DNA from: Trichobilharzia regenti
Lineage: Eukaryota; Platyhelminthes; Trematoda; Strigeidida; Schistosomatidae
Length of the DNA stretch: 64,000 nt
Direction of reading: 5' to 3'
NCBI GenBank assembly: GCA_944472135.2
Contig: OX235267.1
Location: 22,923,452 to 22,987,451, forward strand
Below the pieces are notes generated by a model, which had not been told where the DNA came from, did no database searches, and worked only from the letters and a program-made list of their open reading frames with translations. The first letter of the stretch is position 1, and every line of letters begins with the position of its first letter. A program made the position numbers and the translations under genes. This document shows positions 14,062 through 26,710 of this stretch, piece after piece.

Positions 14062-14261
14062 TTATTTTTTTAATTTTATTTTTGATTTACAGCTTGATTG
14101 CACACTGTATTTTTGGTACAAGTATGGAATTTTCAGCATGGATATCGGTGGCCTAAATTTTGCAGGCCGACCATAGATATCAGGTGTGCGTCGGTGCGGG
14201 CTCGAACCCCGGACCATGTGCATGGTTAGCGAGAGTCCTAACCACTGTGCCACCGACGCAC
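14062..14261 (-). mobile_element. tRNA-derived SINE (family 1)
   Basis: On the minus strand the element starts with a tRNA-like head: gtgcgtcggtggcacagtgg (A-box-like), then a B box of the ggttcgagccc type, closed by a 9-base acceptor-like stem (gtgcgtcgg with ccgacgcac). The body (ctgatatctatggtcggcc..., then ...ccatacttgtaccaaaaata) ends in an A-rich tail at 14062-14090. The head implies RNA polymerase III transcription. Other copies lie at 19038, 29168, 49641 and 62480. Confidence 0.85.
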
Positions 14262-15219
14262 ATGGATTCGAGTGCCTAATATTTATCACGAGTGAAACTT
14301 CAACCATTTAAAGGCTTAGAAATCAACTGGTATCGTTTTGATCATCAAATGTAGTTCTCCATCATAGTTTAAAATTCAACAGTAAATTTTTAAAAATATA
14401 CCAAAGATTAAATTGGTAAGAGAACGATTATTTACCTTGCGTTGATCGGATACCTGAGGTGCAACAAAAATATTCCACTTTAATAAAAATTGTGAATTTA
14501 TTCTGAACATAACACAGTAGAGAATTCTCGGTGTGACTTTGATAAAGTATCTATTTATCAAAGAGGAATTACGAGTAAATTAGCTCAATATTTGACACTG
14601 TCCTTCTTGATCCGATGTCAAATCCTATTCATCCTGACATTTTGCCTTCATTTCCTTCAAGAAATGTAGAGAAGTAAAAGAACATAGAAATCGGACTACA
14701 TTTTCTAAAATCCTCATCTTTTAATTCTTCCTCTTTTCAACTCATATTCGTCTATACTACTTGTATATTCGTTAAGAACCTGCAAAACTGACCTAAGTTT
14801 TCTTGAAGTTGTTTACGTGATATTAGAATAAACGACTAGCAATGAATCAAACTTCATGAGGAATCATTAGTCGTTAAAGAAGTATAGCATGAGGCTGACT
14901 TTGTTCATCCGTTCATCTTTAGTGATTTTTCCAAACCTAGTAACAAACTATGCTTCATCAGAAAACATAGTCAAGTAAATACAGTGACTAAACAAGATTT
15001 CAGTAAAATGATTAACCCATTTTGGTTTATCATCTTCTGCTGAAATCATTCCCAAGTCAAAGAAATACGAATGTAATTGCATGATTGTTCACTAAATGAC
15101 ATAAATCCTTACATCTAGTACTTTTTTTTCGGCAATTTGATGCTGAAAAAAATAAAAATTAAATTTCAAATCATGCTCGAAGCAAAAATCTGGCCAATAT
15201 CTGAATTTAATTTTTAGGC
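14262..15219. other. No gene recognised
   Basis: AT-rich intergenic or intronic sequence; nothing supported. Confidence 0.4.
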
Positions 15220-16110
15220 AGTGAAATCTTCTGAATGATATTCGTTGACATCCATATTATGTGTCACTGAATGAAGTTCATGTGCATGCATAAGATGATG
15301 TAAGCCGCTGCATCTGATATAGCTGTCAGAAGAATTGTGTGAAGCCGCTTGTAACATGCCAATCGAAGCATTCGTCAAAAATATATTAAAAACGGGGATT
15401 GCTAAAGCCAGTTTAATAGCTTATTATGCTTTAGACCCTAAACCAGCCGTTATTTTTGATTAACAGAAAGTTTGACAACACACAAATTATTTCAAATTAC
15501 TGTCATTTCTAGGAGATTTTCGCATTTCACATCAGTCATTCATTAGGAATAACGCAGAGGTTTATAATAAATTCCGCAATATCAATGAAATAGCACTTTA
15601 TGATAAGTAATTTACCTGAGAAATAAGATGTAATTTAATACACCAGACATACTAACCGCTGTATGAAAGCATCTGAATGATCCTTACTGCAGTCCATATT
15701 ATGTGTCATCAAATGAAGCATACACTCATGAATAAGAGGATATAACCCACTGCACCTTATGTAGTTTTCTAGGGAAATGTGTGAAATTGCTTATGATATA
15801 TTAATCGATCCATTTGTCGTAAATAATATTAGTGCTGGAATTGATTAATTCAGTTAGCTATCTTATTATGATTATACTCATACACCAGCCGGTATTTATG
15901 ATCAACAGAGAGTTTGACAACACACAATGTTCTTGAACTTATCATCTCTGAGGGATCTTCGCACTTCACGTTAGTTATTCATTAGTAATAACGCAGGCGC
16001 TTGTTTGCTACACATTTCACAATATCGACCAAAATGGCACTTCGCAAGAAAAATAATTCACCGGAATATGAGACTTAATCTCACAAAGTAAACATACCAC
16101 GCTATCCACC
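15220..16110. repeat. Two-unit diverged tandem duplication, ~435 bp per unit
   Basis: 15220-15655 and 15656-16110 align from end to end. Shared landmarks come in the same order: tctgaatgat, then tccatattatgtgtca, then an agtttgacaacacacaa block, then a tcattag.aataacgcag block. Many substitutions and small indels separate the units, so the duplication is old. No coding frame is conserved between them. Confidence 0.8.
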
Positions 16111-19037
16111 AGATTGCTTCTAAAATTATTTAACACAAAACTAAATGACGGTCGACAATTGAAATCAAAACTGTTACTTTAAAATGGTGAAAACATTCAA
16201 GATATTTACCATCATATATATTCACGACTTCAATTTACATTTACTCATACCCATCCAATGGTATTATTTCAGCATTTTGTTTTTGCCTAAGTGTGTTACT
16301 TTTGTTCTGGCTTTGGGAGTGGAATGATGTTTCATTTGTTTCTGTTTGAGAGATAACTGTCAATTATTAGACTTAACTGTGACTTGAGGTAATTTATTTT
16401 ATTTTATGCACATCCATTGTAAGAGGATTGGGTTTTAACACATGTAAAAACCTTTTTGGATTTATTTTGCTTCCACTGCCGATGTTATTTGTTAAAAATT
16501 CTAGTACATACAGTGTACATCTTTTCTTTCTTTGATTTAAGCAGCACATTTATTGGAGATGAAACAACTCTATACTCATTGACTTGGAGATATTTGGACC
16601 AGTTTATTTTCGCTTAACAATTATTTTAATTACTTTTGTTAAGTCATGGGTTTATGACCAGATCCATTTATCTCATAATGAGCAACTTACGTTTGTGCAC
16701 TTGATAAACCACTGAATTATGAAAAAAGTCGTTTAAACACAGTTTTAAACGATTAGTGAATATGTTTAAAGTATTGTTTGTCAACGAAATACACTAATAA
16801 TACTACTGTATTCACCCATCTCATCTTTCAATGAAACCAAGTGTCACTGCAGGTTATCCCTCACTGAAGTGTCTGCATCTATATATGGGAAAAATCAAAG
16901 ATAGGTTGTGAAAAGAGTAGTAGTGTTGTAAATATAATAAACAGGGAGGTAGGAAGGTTCTATACAACTTTTAATCAGTTATCCAGCACAATTATGTTCA
17001 AATGTTTTATTCAATTTATAAGAAGAACAATGAAAAATGTAACAAGTCTTACATGCCCTCAACTTTAAATGTAGGAGAGCAGAGAATATGTGTGAAGTAT
17101 TCGATAAATAGATGGGTCTACTTTAAACTCTATAAAAATGGAACTATGAAAATTCAAATGAAGAAATATCAAAGCAATATGCATGAAAGGAAAACTATCT
17201 CAATTTCGTTTAGTTTTACTGAAAGTGTCTGAAGTGTGGATGAATATTTTGGTGTTAAGATGAATTCACATTAACCTTCAGGAAAGCATAATACAGTTTT
17301 AACTATCTGGAAGTTTGAGCTCAAAAGCAGTGAATTTATAAATGCCCAATTAATCTCAGAAAATATTCTGTGAAATAAGTTTTCAAGACATTGATAAAAT
17401 GACTCACCAAAACTTGGAGTCTGGAACGAAGACACTACAACTACAAATATTCCAATAAAGTAAGTTGCTGAGTACATTGTATTCAGTTATGGCTAAGGAC
17501 TCATGATTCGAATGCTTTTACATACATTCTCAGTTATTGCTGATACCCAATAGAAACTGAGATTTAATGACGTGTGGATGTAAAGCACACAATTGGCTAA
17601 ATAATATTAAACCTCAATTATCTCTCAAAAGCATGCATGAAGTTCTTACAACATAAACACAAACGAATAATTACATTCATGCACATAGATCGCATACATC
17701 CAGGGAGCTAATGGTGTAGACAGTCTTCAGTCTGCGAAAGGGGTTGATTGGCAGATCCGTCTAAATGCCACTTGAATCTGTCTTCTTTGTCAAGCTTAGA
17801 ATACACCGTAGACTCCAAAGTTTTCAGACTTGATAAACATTTATTGGTTCTCTAATATAAATGCCTCCACCTACTAATATTTCGTCGTTGAGGCTATAGA
17901 TTATTTGCTTTTGCAGTTTCACTCTATATTCGACGTTAATTTCATTTGGTTATTGAGTAAGTTTTCTGACAGTGTTTTCGGGTAAACCATTTGTGTTGCA
18001 ACAGTGCCAACAGGACTCTGAAGTTCCTAAATTGTGAAGCCCTTTTTGAAACTTTTTCCACCGAAAAACAGGTTGATTTTCCCGGAATATGCTACTCCTA
18101 TGGATACAGCCACACTACCAGATGAAGATGGACAGACTGCTGTCTGCATTTTACGATGCTTCAAAATGAGAGGAAGCAGGCACTCGCTGGCCTTAAAGGA
18201 AGTGCTCGTTGTTGTCTAGACAATAAGGTGTTTTTACAATCACCATTTTCCTATTAAGTTTTGTATGATGACTGATCATCAAGCTTTGAAATTCGTTTAA
18301 CATCTCTAAAAGACTTACAAAAATTCATCTAGTGTTAGGATTCAAAGTTAACTAATAAACATACAAAATGTTTATTACTTTTTTAACTTCAATTAACTCT
18401 TAAGAAATATGTGAATAGTCCTTACTGGATAAATGTAAACAAATATGTACACTAATACACTCAGAGAAATTATGGTTCAGACAATTTCTTATCTGACAAT
18501 GGAGGATGCGTGTCAGATGCATCGTAGTACAGCTACTTAGTTTATTTATTTTCTACTTTTGATTAGGTGTGATACTCGCTGCTCAGACTTAGTTACAGGG
18601 ACCTTCACTCATCGGCAATGCACTATAAAATACACATATCACATTTCTGATTGATTAATACATTTCACCATTTAATACACCTGTATCTCAAAACCTGTTT
18701 TACAGGAGTTGAAATTGATAGTATGAATTGATTCTGTGGGTTTAATCCGCAATTGTCTTTTGACCTTCACATATTTGATCATCTCCGATAGTGTAAGCGC
18801 AAAGTTTAGATGAGCAGAATACCTACTTTACAAACTAATGAAAACATTTAACATCAAAGTGTTTTGAAATCCAGAAAACAAACACTGATATATGAATTAT
18901 ATAAACATGAGTACAACATGCTCAGGCATACGAAAGGTATGATTCCTATCATTCTGAATTCGGTCACGCAAGCTGTAAGTCCCCACATCCCGTGGCTAGC
19001 AGGAATCTTGTAAATAGGAATGAGCATTAAGTTATCT
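16111..19037. other. No gene recognised
   Basis: AT-rich sequence with isolated short frames (for example 17002-17232 and 18034-18219) that carry no domain and no flanking splice logic I can defend. Confidence 0.4.
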
Positions 19038-19220
19038 GTGCGTCGGTGGCACAGTGGTTAGGACTTTCACCGAACATGCACATGGTCCGAGGTTCGATCC
19101 CCTGCCGACGCACATCTGATATCTATGGTCGGCCTTCGAAATTTGGGCTACTGGTATCCATGCTGAATATTCCATACGGTGTGGAATCAAGCTGTAAATC
19201 AAAAAAAAATTAAAAAATTA
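19038..19220 (+). mobile_element. tRNA-derived SINE (family 1)
   Basis: Same family as the copy at 14062-14261 but on the plus strand: gtgcgtcggtggcacagtgg head, B box ggttcgatccc, catctgatatctatggtcgg body and an A-rich tail at 19200-19220. The anticodon region differs slightly between copies. Confidence 0.85.
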
Positions 19221-19410
19221 TTGTAATGACTTTTCGGAAAATGCAATAAAGCTATGACATGTCTGATAACAGAAAACCTGATGATTCGTTATGTGCATTT
19301 ATATTTATATATTCTAAATGGTAAATTTTATCGAAAACCCAACTACAGAATATAATGACAACATCAGAATATCTCATATATAAACAAATTATTAATGAGT
19401 GGAGTGGCTT

Positions 19411-19564
19411 GGAGTCTGTTTCCTGTGCCTTCAGAGAGTTGACAGCAATATGAGTATCGGGATGGCTACCTCATGCTTAAATGCCTATGGAAATTCGATA
19501 GATTCCCATCTTGACCCGATATAGCCACACTGATTCATGTCTACTCGGGAAGGCGGATTCCCGA
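19411..19564. repeat. Diverged left end of the third palindrome-family copy
   Basis: Resembles 1266-1416 of the palindrome arm with substitutions and small deletions, then becomes near identical over about 50 bases up to the solo LTR insertion point. After the LTR the homology resumes at 19888, corresponding to position 1417 of the arm. Confidence 0.8.
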
Positions 19565-19883
19565 TGTGGTGAGAGCAGGCTGCTAGCCGATTGGTTGGCA
19601 CTAATCTACGTTAAGGTCTAGGTCACTTATATGGGCCGTGAGAAAATATGAACAAGCCTGAGTCAACAACCAATCACAGCAAAGTTAACGTGGCAAAATA
19701 TCATTCGCAGAGAGAACTCTATTTGTCAAGGAATCCCGAAACAACCAATCAGAAGCCTGCGTTTGTCTACCTAAACAACCAATCAGATGACTGCGCTTGT
19801 CTATAATAATGTAGTTGAAAGATGTATAAATACGTCTTGATTTTCATAATAAAACGATCTGTTGCCTGGCCCTTGTTGTTACA
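19565..19883 (+). mobile_element. Solo LTR of an LTR retrotransposon, 4-bp target duplication
   Basis: The 319-bp element begins tgtggtgagagcagg and ends ttgttaca, the TG...CA ends of an LTR. It is flanked by a direct ccga duplication (19561-19564 and 19884-19887). The palindrome arm at 1413-1416 is the uninterrupted target with one ccga, which proves insertion. A TATA-like tataaata (about 19823) and an aataaaacg polyadenylation signal (about 19846) sit where an LTR promoter and R region would be. No internal region or second LTR is present, so recombination removed them. A second copy is at 59235-59520. A 4-bp duplication is compatible with Ty3/gypsy-like elements, but the family is not identified. 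Confidence 0.88.
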
Positions 19884-21648
19884 CCGAAACCGACATTCGA
19901 CAGATTATTGCTATGTAAAATGAATGTATGAACCACTTTTATAATTAGTCGTATTAATGCTGATTCAAATCACATGTCACAACGATTTATCAGACATGAA
20001 GTCAAGAATTGTGGAATGCTTCCGGGATCACGATGAACACGTTTCCAGTCTCGATCCTGTCACTTCATCGACATCCAAGCAGAAAGAACTAATAATGTAG
20101 CTGAAAATTTCTGGTGTGAATTTAGGTGGTGACAGTGTTCACCTGTCCGCTCAATTCGCGAATATTCTCACTTAGATCAGCGAAATCACGTCCAGTCTCT
20201 CACAGAGAATTCCAACACTTCATTTGACAATTTTTTAATTCTTGTCACAAATATCTCAACTCGAGATCAATAGTCAAGGACGTCCTAAAACTGGAACATA
20301 AACAACAGCTGAATTAACGAAGAAGCCACAAATATTTGATAGTTACACGTCTAGTCGAGGGTTCGCGTGTGGTTAGCATGAATGGAAACGTATGTGTCAA
20401 GAAATTGGCGGCTGAATTTTCAGACGACAAAAAATGTTTTCAGTCTGATTTTGAAGCATTTTAATAACTCTTAGGTTAAATTTGTTTGAAATATTATTTT
20501 ATTTAGAACAAAATATTTAGAGGGAACAATTGTTTTCAATAAATTCTTCTTCAGGCATACAATAGCCAAAAATGGATAACTAGAATCATATCAGAAAGTG
20601 TATTGTGGAACAAGTATAAGATGGGATGAAACAATAGTCAGATAGTTGTTTTTTAATAGGCATGGTCAATGAGGACATGGGACAAAATGAGATGAAGTAA
20701 TTTCATTGAATGATGTGTGTGTATATATATAAATATGGTCAACGGAAAATACAGGTTTCGAAAGTGAGTGTAATCAGGGGGTGTGAGACAATATGAAAAT
20801 AAACCAACAAATGGGGTGGTATAGACATAAGTTCAAGGTTGAAAATAACAACAATAAGAATGATTGTAAAATAATGACGATGATATGGTGCAAAATTACA
20901 AGCACTGTTGGTGAAAGATTGTCAAATAATGAGAATAATGAATATAATGAAGTGGAATGAACAGAAGTATGTTCAACCTCTGTGTTTACTTTGACCTACA
21001 ATAAAACCAACAAATCCTCCGTTAACACTATAAGTTCCTATCACAATTTCCTTTTCTTCTTCTTCTATTCCTCTGTTTCATTGACAAACCTTCATTTTCA
21101 AGTTTTATGATTTCATTACCATTCTTATGATTTTATTATCTTAGGTTTAAGTAGTGCTTTTCTAACTTGCCATCGTATTTACAAGATCCTGTTCATTCCA
21201 CTTCATTATATTCATTATTCTCATTATTTGACAATCTTTCACCAACAGTGCTTGTAATTTTGCACCATATCATCGTCATTATTTTACAATCATTCTTATT
21301 GTTGTTATTTTCAACCTTGAACTTATGTCTATACCACCCCATTTGTTGGTTTATTTTCATATTGTCTCACACCCCCTGATTACACTCACTTTCGAAACCT
21401 GTATTTTCCGTTGACCATATTTATATATATACACACACATCATTCAATGAAATTACTTCATCTCATTTTGTCCCATGTCCTCATTGACCATGCCTATTAA
21501 AAAACAACTATCTGACTATTGTTTCATCCCATCTTATACTTGTTCCACAATACACTTTCTGATATGATTCTAGTTATCCATTTTTGGCTATTGTATGCCT
21601 GAAGAAGAATTTATTGAAAACAATTGTTCCCTCTAAATATTTTGTTCT
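19884..21648. repeat. Third copy of the palindrome family, including foldback element copy 2
   Basis: Bases 19888-21648 match 1417-3177 of the palindrome at a constant offset of 18471, essentially without differences. The included foldback element (20505-20964 and 21189-21648, with spacer) is followed not by the inverted arm but by unrelated sequence starting gaataaattgtgg. This copy therefore defines the outer limit of the foldback element. Confidence 0.9.
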
Positions 21649-22100
21649 GAATAAATTGTGGTAATATTCAATTGATTATTTTATTTGTCTAATTATTTTT
21701 CATATGCACGCTTCTAATGATAATATGCTTTTCTCCATGATACTGATATTCGACAAAATACTCCTCCATAAAATCCAAATTCATGAAAGTCGTCTTATGT
21801 ATCACATAATGACTACGGTTTAAATTGTACCTCACAAGGACTAATTAGCTGTCAAGCTTCAGATAAATTTACGTGAACATCAGAAAATTACTCAAAGATT
21901 TCCTTCCGGCGTGCGAAAAGACAACAAAAGATGAAGGGGCTCTGCAAAGATCTATTTACGGAGAAAAAACTATAGAATGGTAAATGAAGCCAACTGTTTG
22001 TTAGCCCCGTATTATTTTGGTTTCTATGGCCATTGCGATATATACTGATATCTCATTAGACTGGAGGAATTCCACACCAATTTGGAGTTATAATCTGGTT
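21649..22100. repeat. Right flank of copy 3, homologous to 25400-26165
   Basis: Shares collinear blocks with 25400-26165: a gcttctaatga.atatgcttttctcc block, a cgacaaaatactcctccataa block and a ttccttccggcgtgcgaaa block. The second locus has about 325 bp more (25494-25815) between the first two blocks. No gene seen. Confidence 0.8.
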
Positions 22101-22925
22101 TAAGTCTCACCTTCAGTATTATGTAGAACTGAATAACCATTGTAACTAGGCTAACTTATGCGTATAAACTGAGACTGTACATCTTCAAGATTTAAATCAT
22201 CGGAAATATTAAAACTAATTAGTGGTTGACACTTTACTAAGTTCACCTTAAACATTCTACCTATTATCTTAGCGTAGAAAACTGCGAGTGTGTTTGTTAA
22301 TGCTTTTTTGCAATTCTGTTTATCTATAGAGAGAAATTGTATGCACCTTATCTCCTACGCACCATCTGCTACTGTCGACCATCATATCGTGCTTCCTCGT
22401 GCTGCTTTTACGTCTCTGCAACGTTATATCACTTGTTTTCACTTACTTCAAATCTGTCTCCCTGAGATTTGAAGTTATTTTGCCAATGAACATCTCTTCA
22501 TATATATATACACATATATAGTACTGATAAATCTTTTCAGTAGCACACGGCTTGATATAATAATCAGAATTAGTTTATTTCTGAGCAAGCCGATTTTTCC
22601 ATGATCTACTGCTCATGCTTAGCTGTGATAAGTCGTTGTTTACTTGGATGAATATAGCCACTAATGACGTATGTAAATTATTTGACAAAGTGTACTTTGT
22701 TAAAATTGTCATGGAATAATATCGTTTATTTTATTTTCCTTTCTGTTGGTTTATGTTTGATGTATTTTAGTCACTGGTGTTGTCCTTCACACACACGACT
22801 TCATACAAGTGCATTCACAATTCGATAGCAGTGACCTTTGATGACAGGAGTTTGCTAGACTGACGCACAATGCTGCTTCTCTAATCACCTTACTAGTGGC
22901 TAAGCGAAGTTCAGGAGTAATGCAC
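22101..22925. other. No gene recognised
   Basis: AT-rich; a short TA-rich run near 22500-22520. A block near 22200 (tgacactttactaag) recurs near 31165. Confidence 0.35.
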
Positions 22926-22996
22926 TCCCACGGTTGGATTCAAACCCCGACTGCCTGGTTGAGGGCCAAGAATCCTAACCGCTAGATGAAGACAAA
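22926..22996 (-). pseudogene. tRNA-Glu(CTC)-like pseudogene or SINE head
   Basis: On the minus strand the D-arm part tctagcggttaggattcttgg is followed by the anticodon loop ccctcaa (CTC) in a cttgg/ccagg stem and a B-box-like ggtttgaatcc. This is the layout of a tRNA-Glu. The acceptor stem does not pair and the T stem is broken, so it is not a working tRNA gene. It may be a SINE head, as the downstream sequence towards 22800 may belong to the same element. Confidence 0.55.
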
Positions 22997-24787
22997 GCTA
23001 TAATTAAGTGAACCAACTCACTTCATTAGGTACGACAAATGAAAATATATCAGAATTTCCTTGGTGTTCTTTGCCTGTTCCTTCCGTTAGAATTTATTCG
23101 GTTTTGACTGACACATATCTTTCTTGCAGCTAAATTCCTCTACAGTCTGAAATTTGTAGTCAAGAATTTATGCATCAATGTAAACGAAATGCTGTTGCAC
23201 TGATTTTATTCTCGAAATTCTTCTGATGATTTGGAATCGCTTATTCAGATACACAGATTCTTCTAGTACTATCATTTTATCCTGTACGAACTTGCATTGC
23301 ATCTGTTCACTGAGGAGTGGTGCAGCTTTTCTGAGAGCAAATGCTTAGTTTCGACTTTCTCCCTTTTTAGCGCTACTCCTCAGATGCAGTTCTCTTCACA
23401 TTCATGATCTGGACACATGTGATGCACCGGTGATCCCATATCTACGAATTTAACCAATTGCTTTCCTTCTCATTTCCCACAATCATAGATTTGGATCGTC
23501 GAGGTCTTTCAAAAACAGATAAAGTTTCCGTGACATGCAGTTTCCTCTACAACTTCCAATATTTACCACAACTTGAGAGAACAAGTGCATTGGTTAATTA
23601 GCATTATTATGTGAAAAAGTGGATTGTTCAAATTATAAACGAAGTACAGCCCTATTCCTGTGAACAACGATAGATTTTACTTAGTGATAATTCGAATGAA
23701 ATATATAGTCGAGCTACTCAGTAGTATAGAGTAGTATGAAGTGAAAAGACTAGATAAACACTGCGAATAATGATGAATGGGATATCAAGGGAGGGAATTG
23801 ATGTCATGAGGAAAATTGTTCAAAATATATTCAGGATAGGTGATCAGAGTTATACCCAAAGTGAATAAAGTATAGTTTTTATACGGATAGAATTCGCCTT
23901 CACCGATAAACTCTATATAAACCACAACTGCTTGACGTTCTGATTCTCATAACACAAAACCCAAATGCCTTCTGAAGAGACGAAATTTATTCTGAGTACT
24001 ATTGAAATTTTTACCTTAAAATTAAGGAGACTTTGCCAGTTGATGTAATTCATAACGCCAGTCAATGCTTTCCATTTTCTCTTACTGACTATATTCTGAA
24101 AAAATGTAATTTTCATAGATCTATATCTGTAGAGCCTGAAGAGGAAGTTAAGGAAAACAAAGGTTCTCTCAGTGTACAAATATATTTGTTTGGTGATATG
24201 GATTTTGCCAATCCTCATTTTGAAATAAATTGTTATTCCTTGTTTCGACTTGATGTTAGTACATTTATTTATTTTATTTTATATATGGCTTCATGATTTT
24301 ATTATTCTTGACTTCCCTCTGGCTTGCTTTCAATGTTTTGGGCTAAACTGTAATTGAGTGTTGAATATTTAATTCTATGATCTTATTGTTTTACCTGAAG
24401 TGCTAGATTTTTCCTATTTCGTTGGTGTATATTATGCCTCAATTGACGTACTGTGACTTCCGTTGGAAACGTGGATCAGAAATAGTACTTCTTTTTTGAC
24501 AGCTTCCAGTTTCTACAAGTAATTTCATTGTATGTTATGCTGTTTCTAAATTCACGTAGTTAACTTGCTCGCTAGTTTTCCAACCCGTTTTCAGTCCAGG
24601 GAAAGAGGAATAGTTGTGCATCAGGCGAGCCATCCTACCTCGATAAATCAATCCATATGCTTCCCAAACTTCAACGTATAAGCAACTAAAAACAATCAAG
24701 AGTATTATTCACTAGAATTGAGGAGATGAAACACCACAGTGGGCTGGCGAGAGCATTCACGAAGCTAGGAAGCTTTCTATGTGAGCG
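22997..24787. other. No gene recognised
   Basis: AT-rich; opposed short frames at 23913-24296 overlap and are likely chance. Confidence 0.35.
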
Positions 24788-24930
24788 TAATTAAGGATGG
24801 CGACGTGGAATGTTCATACACTGTGCGAAGTTGAGAACGCTGTCCAGGTTTTGAAAGAAATGAGAAGGTATGGCATGGAAGTGCTAGGAATCTGCCAGAG
24901 CAGACGGAAATGATATTGACTATCCAAATG
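24788..24930 (+). pseudogene. RTE-type LINE endonuclease N-terminus fragment
   Basis: The frame from the atg near 24799 reads MATWNVHTLCEVENAVQVLK and continues EMRRYGMEVLGICQSR before stops. This matches the start of RTE-type (SR2/Perere-like) apurinic endonucleases, in which the ATWNV and LGI.E.R blocks surround the first catalytic residues. The expected glutamate in the last block is glutamine here. The fragment ends near the junction with the palindrome-family repeat at 24978. Confidence 0.65.
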
Positions 24931-24977
24931 GTCAACTGGAGATTCGGTAATCTATTCCTGAGTGGACACCAAGATGC

Positions 24978-25440
24978 GTCTCGATCCTGTCACTTCATCG
25001 ACATCCAAGCAGAAAGAACTAATAATGTAGCTGAAAATTCCTGGTGTGAATTTAGGTGGTGACAGTGTTCACCTGTCCGCTCAATTCGCGAATATTCTCA
25101 CTTAGATCAGCGAAATCACGTCCAGTCTCTCACAGAGAATTCCAACACTTCATTTGACAATTTTTTAATTCTTGTCACAAATATCTCAACTCGAGATCAA
25201 TAGTCAAGGACGTCCTAAAACTGGAACATAAACAACAGCTGAATTAACGAAGAAGCCACAAATATTTGATAGTTACACGTCTAGTCGAGGGTTCGCGTGT
25301 GGTTAGCATGAATGGAAACGTATGTGTCAAGAAATTGGCGGCTGAATTTTCAGACGACAAAAAATGTTTTCAGTCTGATTTTGAAGCATTTTAATTCTTA
25401 GATGAAATTTTTTTAAAGTATTATGTTATTTGTCTTTTTT
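24978..25440. repeat. Fourth, partial copy of the palindrome-family repeat, without the foldback element
   Basis: 24978-25395 matches 1577-1994 at offset 23401 with very few changes. Homology continues diverged to about 25425 (attat.ttattt), where the other copies enter the foldback element. This copy instead runs straight into the sequence that lies beyond the element in copy 3, so it is an empty site. Confidence 0.85.
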
Positions 25441-26165
25441 TATTTCATATGGATGCTTCTAATGATTATATGCTTTTCTCCATGATATTTGCCAGTGCAC
25501 AATGTTTAATTGGTAATAGCTATTGCAATTGAAACGTTGTTTGGAAAATACCTCGTGTTCTGTGTGTTGATATTATAATTACTTGTTGAGACATTACAAC
25601 CAATTTTGCAGTGCGTATATTTATTTCCTCTAGAATATGAATGAATAATTTGAAATTTTCATTTGATGTAGGATGACTAGCAAATTAACATTGATTTAGG
25701 CCATATTTAATCATCCAGTCTAATGATTGTTTGCTGTAATTTCTAAAACGACACACTCTATCTGAAGAAATTCAGTGTGATTTTGAGAACAGATCCCATG
25801 TCAATCCAGTTACAAAACTGACATTCGACAAAATACTCCTCCATAAAATCCATATTCATCGAAGTGTCCTTATGTATCACATAATGACTACGGTTTAAAT
25901 TGTATTTAACAAGGACCGAACATCGGTCAAGCTTCAGATAAGTTTACGTGAGCATAGGAAAATTAGTCAAAGATTTCCTTCCGGCGTGCGAAAAGACAAC
26001 AAAAGATGAAGGGGCTCTGCAGAGATCCATTTACGGAAAACAATTAAGGAATGGTAAATGAAGCCATCTGTTTGTTAACACTGAGTTATTTTGGTTTCTT
26101 ATGGCCATTGCGGTTTATGCTGATACTTTATCACACCTGAGGAATTCCACACCAAGTTGGAGTTA
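25441..26165. repeat. Right flank of copy 4, homologous to 21649-22100
   Basis: Collinear with the right flank of copy 3, with about 325 extra bases at 25494-25815. No gene seen. Confidence 0.75.
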
Positions 26166-26429
26166 TTAAGAAACCGAGAATGTCCAACCAAACATGAAGA
26201 GAAGCCTGAAACCCATCCAAGTCGAGAAAAAGCCGCCCATCGATCCTAATGGATTTGCACTCAGTCACTCTTCAGTTACATTAACCACATTACAACTGGA
26301 AGACCTATCCTTGAGATGGAAATTATGTGATGTGAATCTGATTGCCTACAGTCCTCACAGATGTGTTCAGTTCGAGAATACAAACATTCAAACGAGCAAC
26401 ATCACCGCACTGTCTCATGGAGAACTCCG

Positions 26430-26710
26430 ACAATTCAAGTGAACAACTTCCCACTGCCATCAACGTTATCTCAACTCCAAATCTGAAGTCAGCCACGGCC
26501 AAACAAAGCAGAGTAAACGACATCTGACAGGACTAAGATGCAATAAATATTGAATAATTGCACGTCCAGGCAAGGACCTCGGTGTGTTTCTCATGAATAG
26601 CAATGTATGTATCATCAACGAAATGTCAACTCTGATTTCAGACAACAGCAGATTTTCTGAGCCGAAAATTCTAGTGAACAACTTCTCTTTGCCGTTGACG
26701 AGCTGCATTG
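26430..26710. repeat. Diverged unit of a motif also found twice in each palindrome arm
   Basis: Shares ordered blocks with 720-960 and 1780-1990: atctcaactc, then a cacgtc-like block, then a gtatgt..catc.acgaaatg-like block, then gatttcagac and ttttctcagccga-like ends. Short frames across it (26194-26523) are not conserved between copies, so I do not call a gene. Confidence 0.5.

Noticed and set aside
14062..14307. Frames at SINE copies (14062, 29156 and 62490) with a shared SVAQWLGLS-type start
   Set aside because: The shared peptide is a translation of the family 1 SINE head, not a protein family.
26194..26527. Overlapping frames of 61-82 residues on both strands
   Set aside because: Several frames are open at once in a short region and none is kept in the related units of the palindrome arms.
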